Source: BMS3BBIN04 sp964552465
GTDB taxonomy: Bacteria; Electryoneota; Electryoneia; Electryoneales; Electryoneaceae
NCBI GenBank assembly: GCA_964552465.1
Contig: CAZKGR010000019.1
Coordinates: forward strand, 1-64,000
Direction of reading: 5' to 3'
DNA: 64,000 nt
Positions 25,110-33,763 of the stretch are shown here, one piece after another. The notes beneath the pieces were generated by a model. The model made no database searches, had not been told where the DNA came from, and saw nothing but the letters and a program-made list of their open reading frames with translations. The position numbers and the translations under genes are program-made. Position 1 is the stretch's first letter, and every line of letters begins with the position of its first letter.

Positions 25110-28100
25110 ATGAAACAACAGCACACCATCATATTGATTGCTTTCCTGGTTGTATTCCTTAACGTTGGAATCGCGCGCGCTGCCGCTCCGAATCAATCAC
25201 CAGTTCAACATCGAGAATCCTCATTCGACTTCGACTTTCGTGCGCAAACGTGGTATGGCCTGAACGAAGCCACATCCGCCCGTTCCAACGAGGAGGCTGC
25301 GCGGGAGTATCTGCTACGTTACCCTGACCGATTCGGCGGAGTCGAATCGATAGAGGAGCTCGAATTTATCAGCGAGAGGACAAGCCCCTCCGGCCACCAT
25401 CTGCTGTTTCGGCAAATGGTCAGCAATATCCCCGTATACCGTGGTGAAGTGCGGGTGCACATGGACCAGCAGCGGGTTATAAAAGCCGTGACCAGCACTG
25501 TTCTGCCGGTCTCGCAGTTGGTTGTAACACAACCCGCAATACCCGCAGAAACGGCGATTCAGACTGCGATTGACCGCATCGGAGAACCACGACCAGACTC
25601 ACAACCTGACACCGATCAATTGATTGTAATTGATCATGAATCTGGCGACGGGTACGTTGTGTGGCGAGTACGCCTGTCTTGCATCAATCCTCTCGGCGAC
25701 TGGGAGTTGCTGATCGACGCATTAAACGGCGATGTCCTGTACATCGACAACCGGATGGCGTTCGAAAACGGTGAAGGGTTGGCATTCGATCCGGACCCAA
25801 TTAGTACCGCTGGGGTTGAATATGGCGAACCGGGCTACACGGACGACGACGATGCCGACACGCCCGAGTTGAACGTCGAACGCGTCCCCGTGCTGCTGCG
25901 CGACATCAGTTTCCATGAAGGCGCTTATTGGTTAGAAGGGCCGAATGTCGAAATTACTGATTTCGAAGCTCCTGCAATCACGCCTGTTTCTTCAGCAACA
26001 TTGAACGGATTCACCTACACCCGCAGCGAGTCCGGGTTCGAAGACGTGAACGCGTACTACCACATCGACTCGATGCAGCGCCTGATACAATCACTCGGTT
26101 TTACGGACCTTCAGAACGGACCGATCTCGGCAGATCCCCATGCCTGCAACGGGCAGGACATGTCTTACTATTCGCCGGAGTTCAACCGTCTTGGATTTGG
26201 CGAAGGCGGAGTGGATGACGCCGAAGATGCCGATGTGCTCCGTCACGAATACGGCCACGCGTTGCACCATGACGCGGTCGGAGGTGAAGTGTGGGGCGTA
26301 GACATCCGTTCAATTGCCGAAGGCATCTGTGACTATTGGGCATCGAGCTTGTCAGATAGAACCGAACCGTTTCACAGTTACTGGGTTTACAACTGGGACG
26401 GTCACAATGAGTTCTGGGACGGCCGTTTCGTCACGACGGAAGATGTTTACCCAGATGACTGGTCGGCGGACTTATATCGCAACGGGACCATCTGGGCACA
26501 TGCGCTGTGGTCGTTCAGCCGAGATGTCAACAATGCGGATGTGGCAGATGCGATCGTCGCGCAATCTCTGTACTACATGGCATCAGGTATTGATCCCGAA
26601 GCCGCCGCGCAAGCCCTGCTGCAGGCTGAGGATGATCTGTATGGCGGGCAGTACCGGATTGATGTCGTGACCGCCCTCGCGGAAAAAGGATTCATGGATG
26701 CCTATGGTTCAATGGAAGGATACATCGGCAACGAGTTGACTGGGAATCCGGTTGAGGGCGCGCAGATCACCGTCGAAGGTGTGTCCGCCTTCTCCGAAGC
26801 GAACGGTCATTACCTGCTTGAGCAAATTCCCATTGGACACTGGGACGCAGAATTTTCTGCCGAGGGATTCCGAAACACTTCACGCAATGTGTATATCGAG
26901 ACTGAACAAACCCTGCAATTCAGCATATTGTTGTCGCCAGTGATTGCAACTGTTGATGTCGATTCGCTGAACCTGCACGCGTACATCGGCGAGAATGCCG
27001 ATTCCAGTATCACCCTGACATCGTTGAACAGTGACATTTATTACATCATGCGGGCTGATCCGGTAGGTTTAGATCCCATACCGCCATATGAAGCACATGC
27101 CGCAATTCCGCTCAACCTTCCCCCGGAAGAAATGCAGGACGTGGTGTTCGTAAACGGCTGTTATTACGTGCTGCACACCGCAGCGCAGGCAGTGTACAGT
27201 GTGTATGTGCTGGACCAGAACGGTTTCCCAGTACGCAGCTTCCTGCAACCTACCGATCTTGGGATACCGTTCCGAGGATTGACCACGGATGGTGAATTCC
27301 TCTATTCCATCGTGTCAAGCACCATAGTTAAATATGACACACTCGGTGTAGTTCATCATCAGTTTGAGGACGTTCATCCAACCTACAGGTGGTTGGCTAA
27401 GACTCAGTTCGACGGACATTTCTGGTGTGCTCGTGAGGACGGAGTGATCGAACCGTTTGGATTGGGTGTCGGTCACTACTGGGAACCCATTGAGACGGGG
27501 TTGCCGATCAATGGGATTGCCTATGATATAGGGCGAGGGGATCTGGCTTCTGTCGTATTACTAACCGATCCCGAAGGTTCGGCGCCGGAAGTGCATTTCT
27601 TCGACACGACTCACCATACCCTGGTTGATGAGCATTACACGCTGGCAAACGAATTTGGTGTGCCCCTGGGAGCGGCTGTGTTCACCGGTTTGCAGCAACC
27701 GATTGACTACCGCTACCTGGTGACTCTGATGGACGAGGGTGCCGGCCAGCAGCTGCAACTGTACCGTATTCGTTGGACAATCCCGTATATCTCGTTTGAT
27801 GGATTGTCTGGCCTGGTGTATGAAAACGAGTCAGATACAGTCGCTGTCCACGCTGAATCGCAATTCCTGGAAACGGGCTTCTATGAAGCGATGCTGAAGA
27901 TTTTCTTTCCGCACGGCGGATCGGCACTGGAAGTGCCGTTTACACTACGAATTACGGCCGTCAATGCACCGCAATTCGCAAATGCCGGACAACCACGCGA
28001 GTTCGCCGTGACCGCGCCATCGCCTAATCCGTGCAATGCGGCAACGGTGATGACTGTAACTACACCACGAGCTGGCGAAATCAAGTTGAAAGTTTATGAT

Positions 28101-28262
28101 ATCCTCGGACGGCAGGTTGATCATATACGGTGGCAGCAGGATGCAGGATCGCGACGCATCACATGGACGCCCGCACCTGGAACTGCGAGTGGTTTGTACC
28201 TGGTGCGAGTGCAAATTGAGGAGTACTCACCAATCACGCGCAAAATTGTCGTTGTGAAGTGA
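25110..28262 (+). CDS. Secreted M36-like metalloprotease with sorting domain
   Basis: A 1050-aa exported protease. Order: signal peptide (ending GIARAAA), fungalysin/thermolysin propeptide region (FTP-like; YLLRYPDRFGGVESIEELEF, SNIPVYRGEVRVHMD), catalytic domain with HEYGH (H379, E380, H383) and the downstream Glu ligand in SIAEGICDYWASS (E404), a carboxypeptidase-regulatory-like beta-sandwich (MEGYIGNELTGNPVEGAQIT, about 535-620), a further beta region that looks like a propeller, and a C-terminal sorting domain (SPNPCNAATVMTVTTP, YDILGRQVDHIRW) ending KIVVVK. The propeptide should inhibit the enzyme until export. The sorting motif has Cys in place of Phe in PNPFN. It likely acts outside the cell in protein breakdown. 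Confidence 0.85.
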   Translation: MKQQHTIILIAFLVVFLNVGIARAAAPNQSPVQHRESSFDFDFRAQTWYGLNEATSARSNEEAAREYLLRYPDRFGGVESIEELEFISERTSPSGHHLLFRQMVSNIPVYRGEVRVHMDQQRVIKAVTSTVLPVSQLVVTQPAIPAETAIQTAIDRIGEPRPDSQPDTDQLIVIDHESGDGYVVWRVRLSCINPLGDWELLIDALNGDVLYIDNRMAFENGEGLAFDPDPISTAGVEYGEPGYTDDDDADTPELNVERVPVLLRDISFHEGAYWLEGPNVEITDFEAPAITPVSSATLNGFTYTRSESGFEDVNAYYHIDSMQRLIQSLGFTDLQNGPISADPHACNGQDMSYYSPEFNRLGFGEGGVDDAEDADVLRHEYGHALHHDAVGGEVWGVDIRSIAEGICDYWASSLSDRTEPFHSYWVYNWDGHNEFWDGRFVTTEDVYPDDWSADLYRNGTIWAHALWSFSRDVNNADVADAIVAQSLYYMASGIDPEAAAQALLQAEDDLYGGQYRIDVVTALAEKGFMDAYGSMEGYIGNELTGNPVEGAQITVEGVSAFSEANGHYLLEQIPIGHWDAEFSAEGFRNTSRNVYIETEQTLQFSILLSPVIATVDVDSLNLHAYIGENADSSITLTSLNSDIYYIMRADPVGLDPIPPYEAHAAIPLNLPPEEMQDVVFVNGCYYVLHTAAQAVYSVYVLDQNGFPVRSFLQPTDLGIPFRGLTTDGEFLYSIVSSTIVKYDTLGVVHHQFEDVHPTYRWLAKTQFDGHFWCAREDGVIEPFGLGVGHYWEPIETGLPINGIAYDIGRGDLASVVLLTDPEGSAPEVHFFDTTHHTLVDEHYTLANEFGVPLGAAVFTGLQQPIDYRYLVTLMDEGAGQQLQLYRIRWTIPYISFDGLSGLVYENESDTVAVHAESQFLETGFYEAMLKIFFPHGGSALEVPFTLRITAVNAPQFANAGQPREFAVTAPSPNPCNAATVMTVTTPRAGEIKLKVYDILGRQVDHIRWQQDAGSRRITWTPAPGTASGLYLVRVQIEEYSPITRKIVVVK

Positions 28263-28306
28263 AGCCACAACAACTGCCGGTGTGTCAAACGAAGAGGTAC
28301 ACCCGC

Positions 28307-30106
28307 CTATTTGGGCCCAAACCGCTTGTTCCACATTTCGTTGATAGCTCTGGGTGGATCATCCCACGGCGTGTCGTAAAAATTCCGCAAATCGTATATG
28401 TAACCCTGACGGACCGGTGGACATCGACGCGTACCTTCGGCCATCATCCAGTATTTGGGAATCTGCAAATCGCCAATTAACCACTGGTTGTTTTCAAAAA
28501 TTGTGTGGAAATGGTAATAGCAACGAGCGATTAATGGATCAACCCCAAACGTGAAGAAGGTGCTCCCTTCATCACCCGTACGGCTGAAAATGTTGTTGTA
28601 GTACTGGTTGTTCCACGCTTGAAAATAGATTGGCTCGCCGTAGGGTTCGATGATCCCATCTTCCATGATGTAATCCACCGAATGAATCAGTACAGGGAAT
28701 CCAGACTGACTGATGATAGTCGAGTTCTGGATTATTGCTTCGTCACATGCGCTGATTAACAATGCGCTGGAACGGAAACGATAGATACGGTCGTCGTCAA
28801 CGGGACGGCTGTTGCGACTCATTTGACAATTGTCGATCAGAACCGGACCAAAGCAACGTTCGATAAACAGACCACGGTACTGATTGAACATGAGGGTGCT
28901 GTTCATGACAGTTATATCGCGCCCGTCCTTGTCGAACCACAGGCCGTGACCATGATTGTACCGTCCGGTATAGTTATCAACATAGATTCGACGGGTACGG
29001 AAAAACTTGATTCCGCCAGCGTCATACGCGACCGTGCCAGCATCATAACCACGCCAGTTGTTGAATTCGATAGTACAATTGTTGACGTAGAACGCTTGAG
29101 CGTGCGCGATCATCATCCCGTAAATGCCATTTTCGTAAGCGTTTACGTTTTCAATCACGTTCCAGGGCGGATGCGTGTTCTCCATCAGCACCCAATCAAC
29201 AGGATTATACGGATCTAGCGGTATGGTCGGACAGTTTCGGACCGACAGGCCATAAGAACTGCTGTGGTGGAAATCGCAATCACGGATCGTGACTTTAGGT
29301 AACCAGGAAAAATCAACCATCCCCGTTTTGATAAACGGGCTGCCATAAGCAAACTCGATATTGTGCAGTTCGACACCGCGGCTATTGCGCGCAGACAACA
29401 ATTTCTGGCAAGCCGAGAAATAAACCGGGACTACGTTCGGATCCTGGTTGGTGTTGATGCGGACGGTGCCGGTTCCTTCCAGTGGAACACAAAAGCTGTT
29501 TTCCTTGACCATCACAATTTCAGGCAGGGACACCTGCGTGAGGCGAACATCACCCTGCATCAAGAGTTCACGTCGGAGAATAGTCCGTCCATCACGCCAT
29601 TCACCTGGAAATGGACTGGGCTGGAATATGTCAATCAAACAGCCAATCCAGCCATAAAAACCCTCAGCACCACATGTGAACGCGTCAAGACTCAAATAGT
29701 AGCCAAAATCGTACGACCACGGAGCTTCCCACACACCTCCACCGAGTGACGTCCAGTCCGTGATTGGTGTTTCAGACAGGCCGCTGATCACGGGTTTTTC
29801 GTCACCGACACCATTCAGAATCAAGTAGGGGAAGTCATAACTGGCGACAGACAGGGTTGAGTCGTCGGTCATGTGGTAAGTGCCCGGCATAATATTCAGT
29901 GTGACATTCGCGTCACCAGGAATATCACTGTAGAATTGAATATATGAGAATGCGGTTTGCAGCCCAGGCATGCAGTTCAGGCTGTCAACCCCGTTGAATT
30001 CTCCGGACCCTAGAGGGCTGACCCAATAGCTGTACTGCCCCTTTGCGGTGGGGATAAATAGCTGCAGAGTCACAAACAATAACAATAAAAACGATCTAGC
30101 GAACAT
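28307..30106 (-). CDS. Secreted right-handed beta-helix protein (paralogue 1)
   Basis: A 599-aa exported protein with a signal peptide (FARSFLLLLFVTLQLFIPTA) and a long parallel beta-helix: repeated short strands rich in Asn and aromatic residues (VLIDNCQMSRNSRP, IYVDNYTGRYNHGHGLWFDK, FYVNNCTIEFNNWRG). The N-terminal cap (YWVSPLGSGEFNGVDS, LNIMPGTYHMTDDSTL) is typical of pectate-lyase-like and NosD-like proteins. No sorting tail is present. It is homologous along its length to the gene at 30948 (both end DLRNFYDTP/DLRDIYDSP). Polysaccharide binding or cleavage is likely but the catalytic residues cannot be assigned. An in-frame GTG one codon upstream is an alternative start. Confidence 0.8.
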   Translation of the reverse strand: MFARSFLLLLFVTLQLFIPTAKGQYSYWVSPLGSGEFNGVDSLNCMPGLQTAFSYIQFYSDIPGDANVTLNIMPGTYHMTDDSTLSVASYDFPYLILNGVGDEKPVISGLSETPITDWTSLGGGVWEAPWSYDFGYYLSLDAFTCGAEGFYGWIGCLIDIFQPSPFPGEWRDGRTILRRELLMQGDVRLTQVSLPEIVMVKENSFCVPLEGTGTVRINTNQDPNVVPVYFSACQKLLSARNSRGVELHNIEFAYGSPFIKTGMVDFSWLPKVTIRDCDFHHSSSYGLSVRNCPTIPLDPYNPVDWVLMENTHPPWNVIENVNAYENGIYGMMIAHAQAFYVNNCTIEFNNWRGYDAGTVAYDAGGIKFFRTRRIYVDNYTGRYNHGHGLWFDKDGRDITVMNSTLMFNQYRGLFIERCFGPVLIDNCQMSRNSRPVDDDRIYRFRSSALLISACDEAIIQNSTIISQSGFPVLIHSVDYIMEDGIIEPYGEPIYFQAWNNQYYNNIFSRTGDEGSTFFTFGVDPLIARCYYHFHTIFENNQWLIGDLQIPKYWMMAEGTRRCPPVRQGYIYDLRNFYDTPWDDPPRAINEMWNKRFGPK

Positions 30107-30270
30107 CACGGAATCTCACGGGATAACACAGGAATACAACAGTTGCCGGTCAATATACTTAAAGCCGTCATGAAGATGCGGAGGATAATCGGATTGCGCA
30201 ATTATTTCTGAGGCAGGAACGTATTTGTAAACAACTAGAATCCAAAGAACTACCAAAGTCCCTGAGAGAC

Positions 30271-30297
30271 ACAAGCCCCAAACGAGATGGGGCTTGT
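30271..30297. repeat. Perfect 9-bp hairpin next to the hairpin array
   Basis: ACAAGCCCC (30271-30279) and GGGGCTTGT (30289-30297) with a 9-nt loop. There is no T-run on either side. It lies between the array and the gene ending at 28307, on the downstream side for minus-strand transcription. Confidence 0.6.
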
Positions 30298-30352
30298 CAT
30301 GTTGGTTCAATGTGATTTCATGTCTAATGGGGATCGGCACAGCAACACTGTT

Positions 30353-30901
30353 ACCCGGCGTGGAGCGATGGAAACGGATGTTTTTTGTTTGACCGCTCTC
30401 GCACCACGCGCGGGTCATAACTTCTTGCCAGCGGTTGAGATTAGTCAACGTCGGCACACTTTTGCCTGGCGTAGCGCAGCGGATTCGGACGTTATGTTTG
30501 TTTGACCGTCCCCACGCCACGCACAGGCCTGATTTCTCGCCAAACGTCGAACTTTCAACGTCGGCACACTTTTGCCTGGCGTAGCGCGGCGGATACGGAC
30601 GTTGTGTTTGTTTGACCGTCCCCGCGCCACGCACAGGCCTATACTTATCGCTTGTCAAGCGAAGCGTCTTCTGATGATGACCGGATTCAAGCGATTGACT
30701 CAAAAGTTGCCTGGCGTGAACCGATGGAAACGGGGTCCAGTCGCCGAGTGTTGACCGTCCACGATCCACGCTCAGGCCTGAGATCTCTCTCCAGTCGAAC
30801 TATATCCTGTCAAACAACAGAACTGCTAAACTTTTGCCCGGTGCGGCGCGACGGTTACGGACCGTTGTTAGTGTTTGACCGACCCCGCACCACACACGGG
30901 C
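30353..30901 (-). repeat. Array of five hairpin-forming repeat units (possible structured RNA)
   Basis: Units lie at 30353-30415, 30464-30528, 30574-30638, 30709-30777 and 30836-30901 (63-69 bp), spaced 110-135 bp apart. Each has outer arms that pair (GCCTG/CAGGC in units 2-4, ACCCG/CGGGT in unit 1, GCCCG/CGGGC in unit 5), one bulged base, a second helix (GCGT/ACGC type) and a conserved TTGACCG in the apical part. Arm changes are compensatory. Except for an A/A pair in units 1 and 4, outer-stem mismatches on the plus strand are A/C pairs, which become G-U pairs on the minus strand, so the functional RNA is probably minus-strand. Units 2 and 3 also share CAACGTCGGCACACTTTT upstream. Confidence 0.75.
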
Positions 30902-30911
30902 CAATTCCAAT

Positions 30912-30934
30912 CCTTCCAGATTACGCCTGGAAGG
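30912..30934 (-). terminator. Terminator-like hairpin after the second beta-helix gene
   Basis: CCTTCCAG (30912-30919) and CTGGAAGG (30927-30934) form a perfect stem, 14 bp past the stop of the minus-strand gene at 30948. No U-run follows on the minus strand, so it may be a stabilising 3' stem rather than a true terminator. Confidence 0.5.
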
Positions 30935-30947
30935 AGTTATTTCTTGA

Positions 30948-32714
30948 TCAAGGTTCCCAATACGGGCTGTCGTAAATGTCTCGCAGATCGTAGTTGTTGC
31001 CATATTCGATTGGCGGACAGAAGCGTACCAGTTCAGCAACAGCTTCCCACTGGTGATTGTCTTGTCCTTGAGACACGAAGTAGACTTGATTGAAATCGGT
31101 GTGGAACATGTAGTAGCAACGGAACATGATTGCTTCCACCACAAACCACATCCACTGTAAGTCATGGTCTGAACGAACTATCGTGCAGTGTTCGAATTTA
31201 TTGTTTGCCGTCTGCAAGTATTCTTCCTCGCCATATGGGGCAAACAAACCCGGCTCAAGCAGGAAGTCAGGTGAATGCAACATGACCGGATACCGATATG
31301 GATCGCTGATCGTACAGGAACGCACAGTCATGGTGTCCGTAGCGCTGATGCCGATGGCGGACGGTCGAATCCGGTGCATGGACGTATCAATCGGTTGATT
31401 ATTGTTCTGAACGGTTACGTATTCCAGCAAAATCGGACCAGGGCTGCGTTCCACGTAGAAACCACGGTAGTAGTTATTTTCGAGAACGCTACTGCGCAGG
31501 GTTAAATCGCGGCCGTCAAGATCAAACCAGATCCCGGCACCGTAGTTATACTCGGCAAGCACATTGCGAACTTCACTGTTTCGACAACGGAACAGCTTCA
31601 TCCCACCAGTATCATACTCCATCGTACCAGATTCGTAGCCGCGCAAATTGTTGTGGCGAATGATGTTTCCGTCATGCAACAGGCCCTTGGAATGTGCTAT
31701 CAACATGCCGTAGAAGCCGTTGTCGCTCGCCGTACAATTCTTAACCTCCCACCAACCTGGGGAATCGGCCTCATCGATGTAGATGAATTCTGATCCTGGA
31801 TCGTTGACATTCTCTGGACGCATCGGCATGCGGCGGATCGATAATCCATCAGCGTTACTATGATGGAATGTGCAATTCTCGACAATCGCGGTTTCCGAGG
31901 TGCTGATGTCGAGCAAACCACCCTTGATGTATGGATTGCCGTACGCGAAATCGATGTTGCGAACTTCGACACCGCGTGTGTCGCGAATTGCCAGTAAATA
32001 CTCCGCATTCGCTGCGTAAACAGGATGGTCGTTCGGGTCGAGGGTGCTGTTGATGCGGATGACGCCGGTACCTTCCAGCGGAGTATTGAACGTCTGGTCC
32101 ATGATGTCGACGAATTCCGGCATCGTCACCTGTGTGAACCGTTTGCCGTTCTGAACGATGTATTCACGACGAATCATCGTGTGACCATCACGCCACTGAT
32201 TAGTCCCAAGGTTCGGGACCCAGTTTTCAATCTGACACCCGATCCAACCGTTGAAGCTGGGGCCGCAGACGTAGTCATCAAGCTCACCGCCAAACCAACC
32301 GAAATCATGATCCCAGGACGCAGCCCAAACATTCCCGCCGAGGTTAGTCCACGGACCTAACGGCTCGCGTTCGAGGCCGGATATCAACGGACGATATTCT
32401 CCGGCCGCTCCAATTCCACCCAGCCCTTCAAACACCACATACGGCTTATCCCACCCCTGCCAACGCAAAAGTGAGTCGTCGCTTGTGTGATATGTGCCAG
32501 GCAAAATCATGAAGGTTACGTGATCGTCGCCGGTTATGTCTTCGTTCATGCGTACTTCCTGGGTAGCTTCAAACAGCCCGGGCATCGAGTTCCCAGGGTC
32601 TGAACCACTGAAATCGCCCGCACCAGACGGACTTACATAGTAGATGTAGTCCACCGCGTACCCGCTGAAAGGAACCAGCAACAGCAACAATAGTATTTTG
32701 ACAATTCCCTTCAT
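30948..32714 (-). CDS. Secreted right-handed beta-helix protein (paralogue 2)
   Basis: A 588-aa exported protein; start at 32714 (MKGIVKILLLLLLVPFSGYA) with GAGG a few bases upstream. The frame continues to 32777, but that adds a non-signal extension and is unlikely. The N-terminal cap (YYVSPSGAGDFSGSDPGNSM, MILPGTYHTSDDSLL) and the Asn-rich coils (ILLEYVTVQNNNQP, EVRNVLAEYNYGAGIWFDLD, LLHDGNIIRHNNLRG) match the neighbour at 28307, and AIVENCTFHHSNADGLSIRR is typical of the fold. No sorting tail. The two are probably local duplicates now separated by the hairpin array. Enzyme activity cannot be assigned from motifs alone. Confidence 0.8.
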   Translation of the reverse strand: MKGIVKILLLLLLVPFSGYAVDYIYYVSPSGAGDFSGSDPGNSMPGLFEATQEVRMNEDITGDDHVTFMILPGTYHTSDDSLLRWQGWDKPYVVFEGLGGIGAAGEYRPLISGLEREPLGPWTNLGGNVWAASWDHDFGWFGGELDDYVCGPSFNGWIGCQIENWVPNLGTNQWRDGHTMIRREYIVQNGKRFTQVTMPEFVDIMDQTFNTPLEGTGVIRINSTLDPNDHPVYAANAEYLLAIRDTRGVEVRNIDFAYGNPYIKGGLLDISTSETAIVENCTFHHSNADGLSIRRMPMRPENVNDPGSEFIYIDEADSPGWWEVKNCTASDNGFYGMLIAHSKGLLHDGNIIRHNNLRGYESGTMEYDTGGMKLFRCRNSEVRNVLAEYNYGAGIWFDLDGRDLTLRSSVLENNYYRGFYVERSPGPILLEYVTVQNNNQPIDTSMHRIRPSAIGISATDTMTVRSCTISDPYRYPVMLHSPDFLLEPGLFAPYGEEEYLQTANNKFEHCTIVRSDHDLQWMWFVVEAIMFRCYYMFHTDFNQVYFVSQGQDNHQWEAVAELVRFCPPIEYGNNYDLRDIYDSPYWEP

Positions 32715-32959
32715 GACGACCTCGTGCAGCATGTTTCGCGTTTCCGTAAATTGAGACACGGAAATTGTTATTAACACGAATTCTTACTTTCGTTGGTAGA
32801 AGTATCTGAATAATATTTCCCGAAAGCAATAGCTCTCGGAGAATATTATAACGAAAGTAAAACTGTTATAAGTTTTGTGAAACTACAGAGTATGACAGGG
32901 GATGCTACATAAATACGGAGAAAAGAGCGGAAAAAAGAACTCCAAACTGAGTGGTGCAC

Positions 32960-33760
32960 TCACAATTTTGCTAACAACTCTCGCGCCTTTTGCTGTGCAG
33001 CTTCGTCGTGTTCGTCCCGCAAGGGTAAAGCGAGGGCTGCTTCAAGCTCTTTCCGACCGGTAATCGGATCGTCTTTTTCCAGGATCAGGTGCTCGCCATA
33101 TTCGACATGAGCCTGAATCATCTTTCCGTTTGCTTCGTCTAACGCCGCTTCAAAGTAGAATGCAATGGAGTCGTCCGCGGCGAATGTGAGGCCGGCGATT
33201 ACTCGAGCGAGGCCCGATTTGGCCATCAGAGTGCGGTGTGTGCGGCCGAGGATGTAGAAAGCGACTGGCATCGAATCGGCTTCGACAGCGGCAAGGTGAG
33301 CGTGGCGGTAAGTGTCCTTGACCAGGCCGGCAGCAGAGAACGGGCCCTTCTGTAGAGCTATCCGACCGCTGGCGGTTGCGATACGGATGTGACCTTCTGG
33401 ATTCTGCGGCTCAAGTTCGAGCACCGTTTCGGCTTCGTCAACGGCGAGCTCATAATAAGGAAGAGCCAGTTTCTGATCTTCCATACGTTCGCCGATGTTG
33501 ATTCTCGCACGCGAAAGACGCCAGAGCACGTCAGGCTGCGTAGTGTCGGCATGGAGTTCGAGCACACGGATCGCGTCGACATAACGCCATCCTTCATCAA
33601 GAGCATCAGCAGTAGCGAATGGGTCAGAGGCGCCCAGTGAATCAATCAATGCCGCCGCATCGGTATCGCTCATCCGTGTTTTTGCATCAACCATGGCAGT
33701 GCCAGCTGTGAAGAAGCCGACCACAATCAACAACAAGACTATTCGCGCACTCGTATTCAT
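32960..33760 (-). CDS. Exported TPR-like protein
   Basis: A 266-aa protein with a Sec signal (IVLLLIVVGFFTAGTAMVDA) and a helical-repeat body: LWRLSRARINIGERMEDQKL, YYELAVDEAETVLELEPQNP, AFYILGRTHRTLMAKSG and HVEYGEHLILEKDD read as TPR helices. The pattern recalls the RMDN/RMD-type TPR family. It starts 3 bp after the stop of the acyl-CoA ligase gene, so the two are surely co-transcribed. A role as a periplasmic scaffold is inferred from the fold only. Confidence 0.75.
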   Translation of the reverse strand: MNTSARIVLLLIVVGFFTAGTAMVDAKTRMSDTDAAALIDSLGASDPFATADALDEGWRYVDAIRVLELHADTTQPDVLWRLSRARINIGERMEDQKLALPYYELAVDEAETVLELEPQNPEGHIRIATASGRIALQKGPFSAAGLVKDTYRHAHLAAVEADSMPVAFYILGRTHRTLMAKSGLARVIAGLTFAADDSIAFYFEAALDEANGKMIQAHVEYGEHLILEKDDPITGRKELEAALALPLRDEHDEAAQQKARELLAKL

Positions 33761-33763
33761 CGT

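Noticed and set aside
30116..30769. A 217-codon minus-strand frame across the hairpin array
   Set aside because: Its repeated PPRYARQ/RCATPGKS segments are just the array units translated, composition is Arg/Pro/Ser-biased, and it has no ribosome site or family.
30353..30901. CRISPR array
   Set aside because: Units are 63-69 bp with variable arms and uneven 45-70 bp gaps that share sequence, and no cas genes are present; CRISPR repeats are shorter, near-identical and evenly spaced.
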